Shown here: piece after piece, positions 63,459-64,000 of the stretch | How the letters are laid out: each line of letters begins with the position of its first letter | Position numbering within the stretch: position 1 is the stretch's first letter | Assembly (NCBI RefSeq): GCF_014647115.1 | Contig: NZ_BMOO01000002.1 | Span: forward strand, 434,001-498,000 | Origin: Halarchaeum rubridurum | GTDB taxonomy: Archaea > Halobacteriota > Halobacteria > Halobacteriales > Halobacteriaceae | Reading direction: 5' to 3' | Length of the DNA stretch: 64,000 nucleotides | The notes under the pieces: model-generated | Seen by the model: the letters and a program-made list of their open reading frames with translations, nothing else | Database searches by the model: none | What the model was told of the DNA's origin: nothing | Translations under genes and position numbers: made by a program

Positions 63459-64000
63459 ATGCCACAGAGGACCAGACGGAACCTCCTGAAAGCGACGGGT
63501 GTCGCCGCGAGCGTCGGGCTCGCCGGCTGCGGCGGAACCGGCGGCAGTTCGGGCGGGGACGCCTCGTCCACGTCGTCGGGCGGCGAGGGAATGACGTCGC
63601 TCTCGCCGATGGCCATCGCGGGAACGATCAACCACCCACGGTGGTCGGCGGCGCTCGACCAGGGGTTCTACGCGGACCGCGGGCTCGACGTCACCCCGCA
63701 GTACAAACCGTTCCCCGCACAGATTCAGGCCGTCAGCGGCGGGTCGGTGGCGACGGCGCTCGAATCGTTCCTCCCGTACCTCGGGAACGTCGTCAAGGGG
63801 CAGGACCTCGTGACGTTCGGGTTCCAGGCTGGCCTCCAGAGCATCAACGCGCTCTACGTGCGCGCCGACAGCGACTACGAGACCATCGAGGACCTGAAGG
63901 GGGAACGTATCGGCGTTTGGTCGTTCGGCTCCTCGACCGTCCAAGCCTTCGAGGCTCTGATGGCTGAGCGGACGGGACTCAACCTTCGGAAGGACTTCGA
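63459..64000 (+). CDS. ABC transporter substrate-binding lipoprotein (SsuA/NMT1 type, partial)
   Basis: N-terminal 180 residues of a periplasmic-type binding protein, cut by the window end. A short Tat-like signal (TRRNLLKATGVAASVGLAGC) ends in the lipobox LAGC, then a glycine/serine-rich tether. The mature part starts with PMAIAGTINHPRWSAALDQG and FYADRGLDVTPQYKPFPAQI, and then LKGERIGVWSFGSSTVQAFE, typical of NMT1/SsuA proteins. It is divergent from its ATPase and permease, 143 bp away. Confidence 0.9.
   Translation, partial: MPQRTRRNLLKATGVAASVGLAGCGGTGGSSGGDASSTSSGGEGMTSLSPMAIAGTINHPRWSAALDQGFYADRGLDVTPQYKPFPAQIQAVSGGSVATALESFLPYLGNVVKGQDLVTFGFQAGLQSINALYVRADSDYETIEDLKGERIGVWSFGSSTVQAFEALMAERTGLNLRKDF

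Overview
The window is a 64 kb piece of a haloarchaeal (class Halobacteria) chromosome or large replicon. The evidence is very high GC, acidic proteins poor in lysine, many promoters with a TATA-like box 23-30 nt before a start codon (leaderless transcripts), an archaeal aIF1A, a DeoR-type GlpR beside pfkB and a fructose PTS, Tat-type lipoprotein signals, and the archaeosine/queuosine-precursor genes queC/queE/queD. I cannot assign a genus from the sequence alone.

Layout. 1-2.6 kb: fructose utilisation (PTS IIC partial, 1-phosphofructokinase, GlpR). 2.8-9.9 kb: housekeeping and transport genes (aIF1A, HpcH/HpaI aldolase, two MFS carriers, carbamate kinase, DsbB, a DMT carrier, a haloarchaeal unknown). 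10.2-17.5 kb: a five-gene formate-dehydrogenase-type operon (NuoF-like, Fe-S subunit, catalytic alpha, DUF1641, second molybdopterin subunit). 17.6-20 kb: two envelope proteins. 20.0-37.3 kb: a complete type I-D CRISPR-Cas island. 37.8-48.8 kb: three ABC systems, a glycerophosphodiesterase and queCED. 49.6-64 kb: an accessory catabolic/transport region (two IclR regulators, acyl-CoA ligase-like enzyme, two amidohydrolases, a GcvT/LigM-like methyltransferase, a FbpABC-like and a SsuABC-like importer, the last one cut by the window end).

The CRISPR island is the centre of interest. Ten genes in the order csa3 (minus strand), cas6, small ORF, cas10d/csc3, candidate cas11d, csc2, csc1, cas3', cas4, cas1, cas2 sit between two arrays (47 and 40 repeats of the same 37-bp repeat, 85 spacers in all) that are transcribed away from the cas genes. 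Both arrays start from homologous leaders that carry the same inverted repeat at exactly the same distance from the first repeat. A second kind of palindrome overlaps the csa3 start and recurs upstream of cas6, suggesting operators for the CARF-HTH regulator Csa3.

The best candidate for an undescribed system is in the 400-nt gap between cas6 and cas10d. The minus strand carries a degenerate CRISPR repeat that keeps the Cas6-type hairpin by a compensatory base-pair change and keeps an 8-nt handle. It is followed by a 9-11-nt spacer-like stretch that exactly matches a site on a promoter-like TATA element about 90 bp away, which would drive a small ORF and cas10d. This is the architecture of CreA/CreR-type crRNA-like regulatory RNAs (CreTA toxin-antitoxin RNAs were described between cas6 and cas8 of type I-B systems), here apparently in a type I-D system and possibly coupled to a small protein gene.
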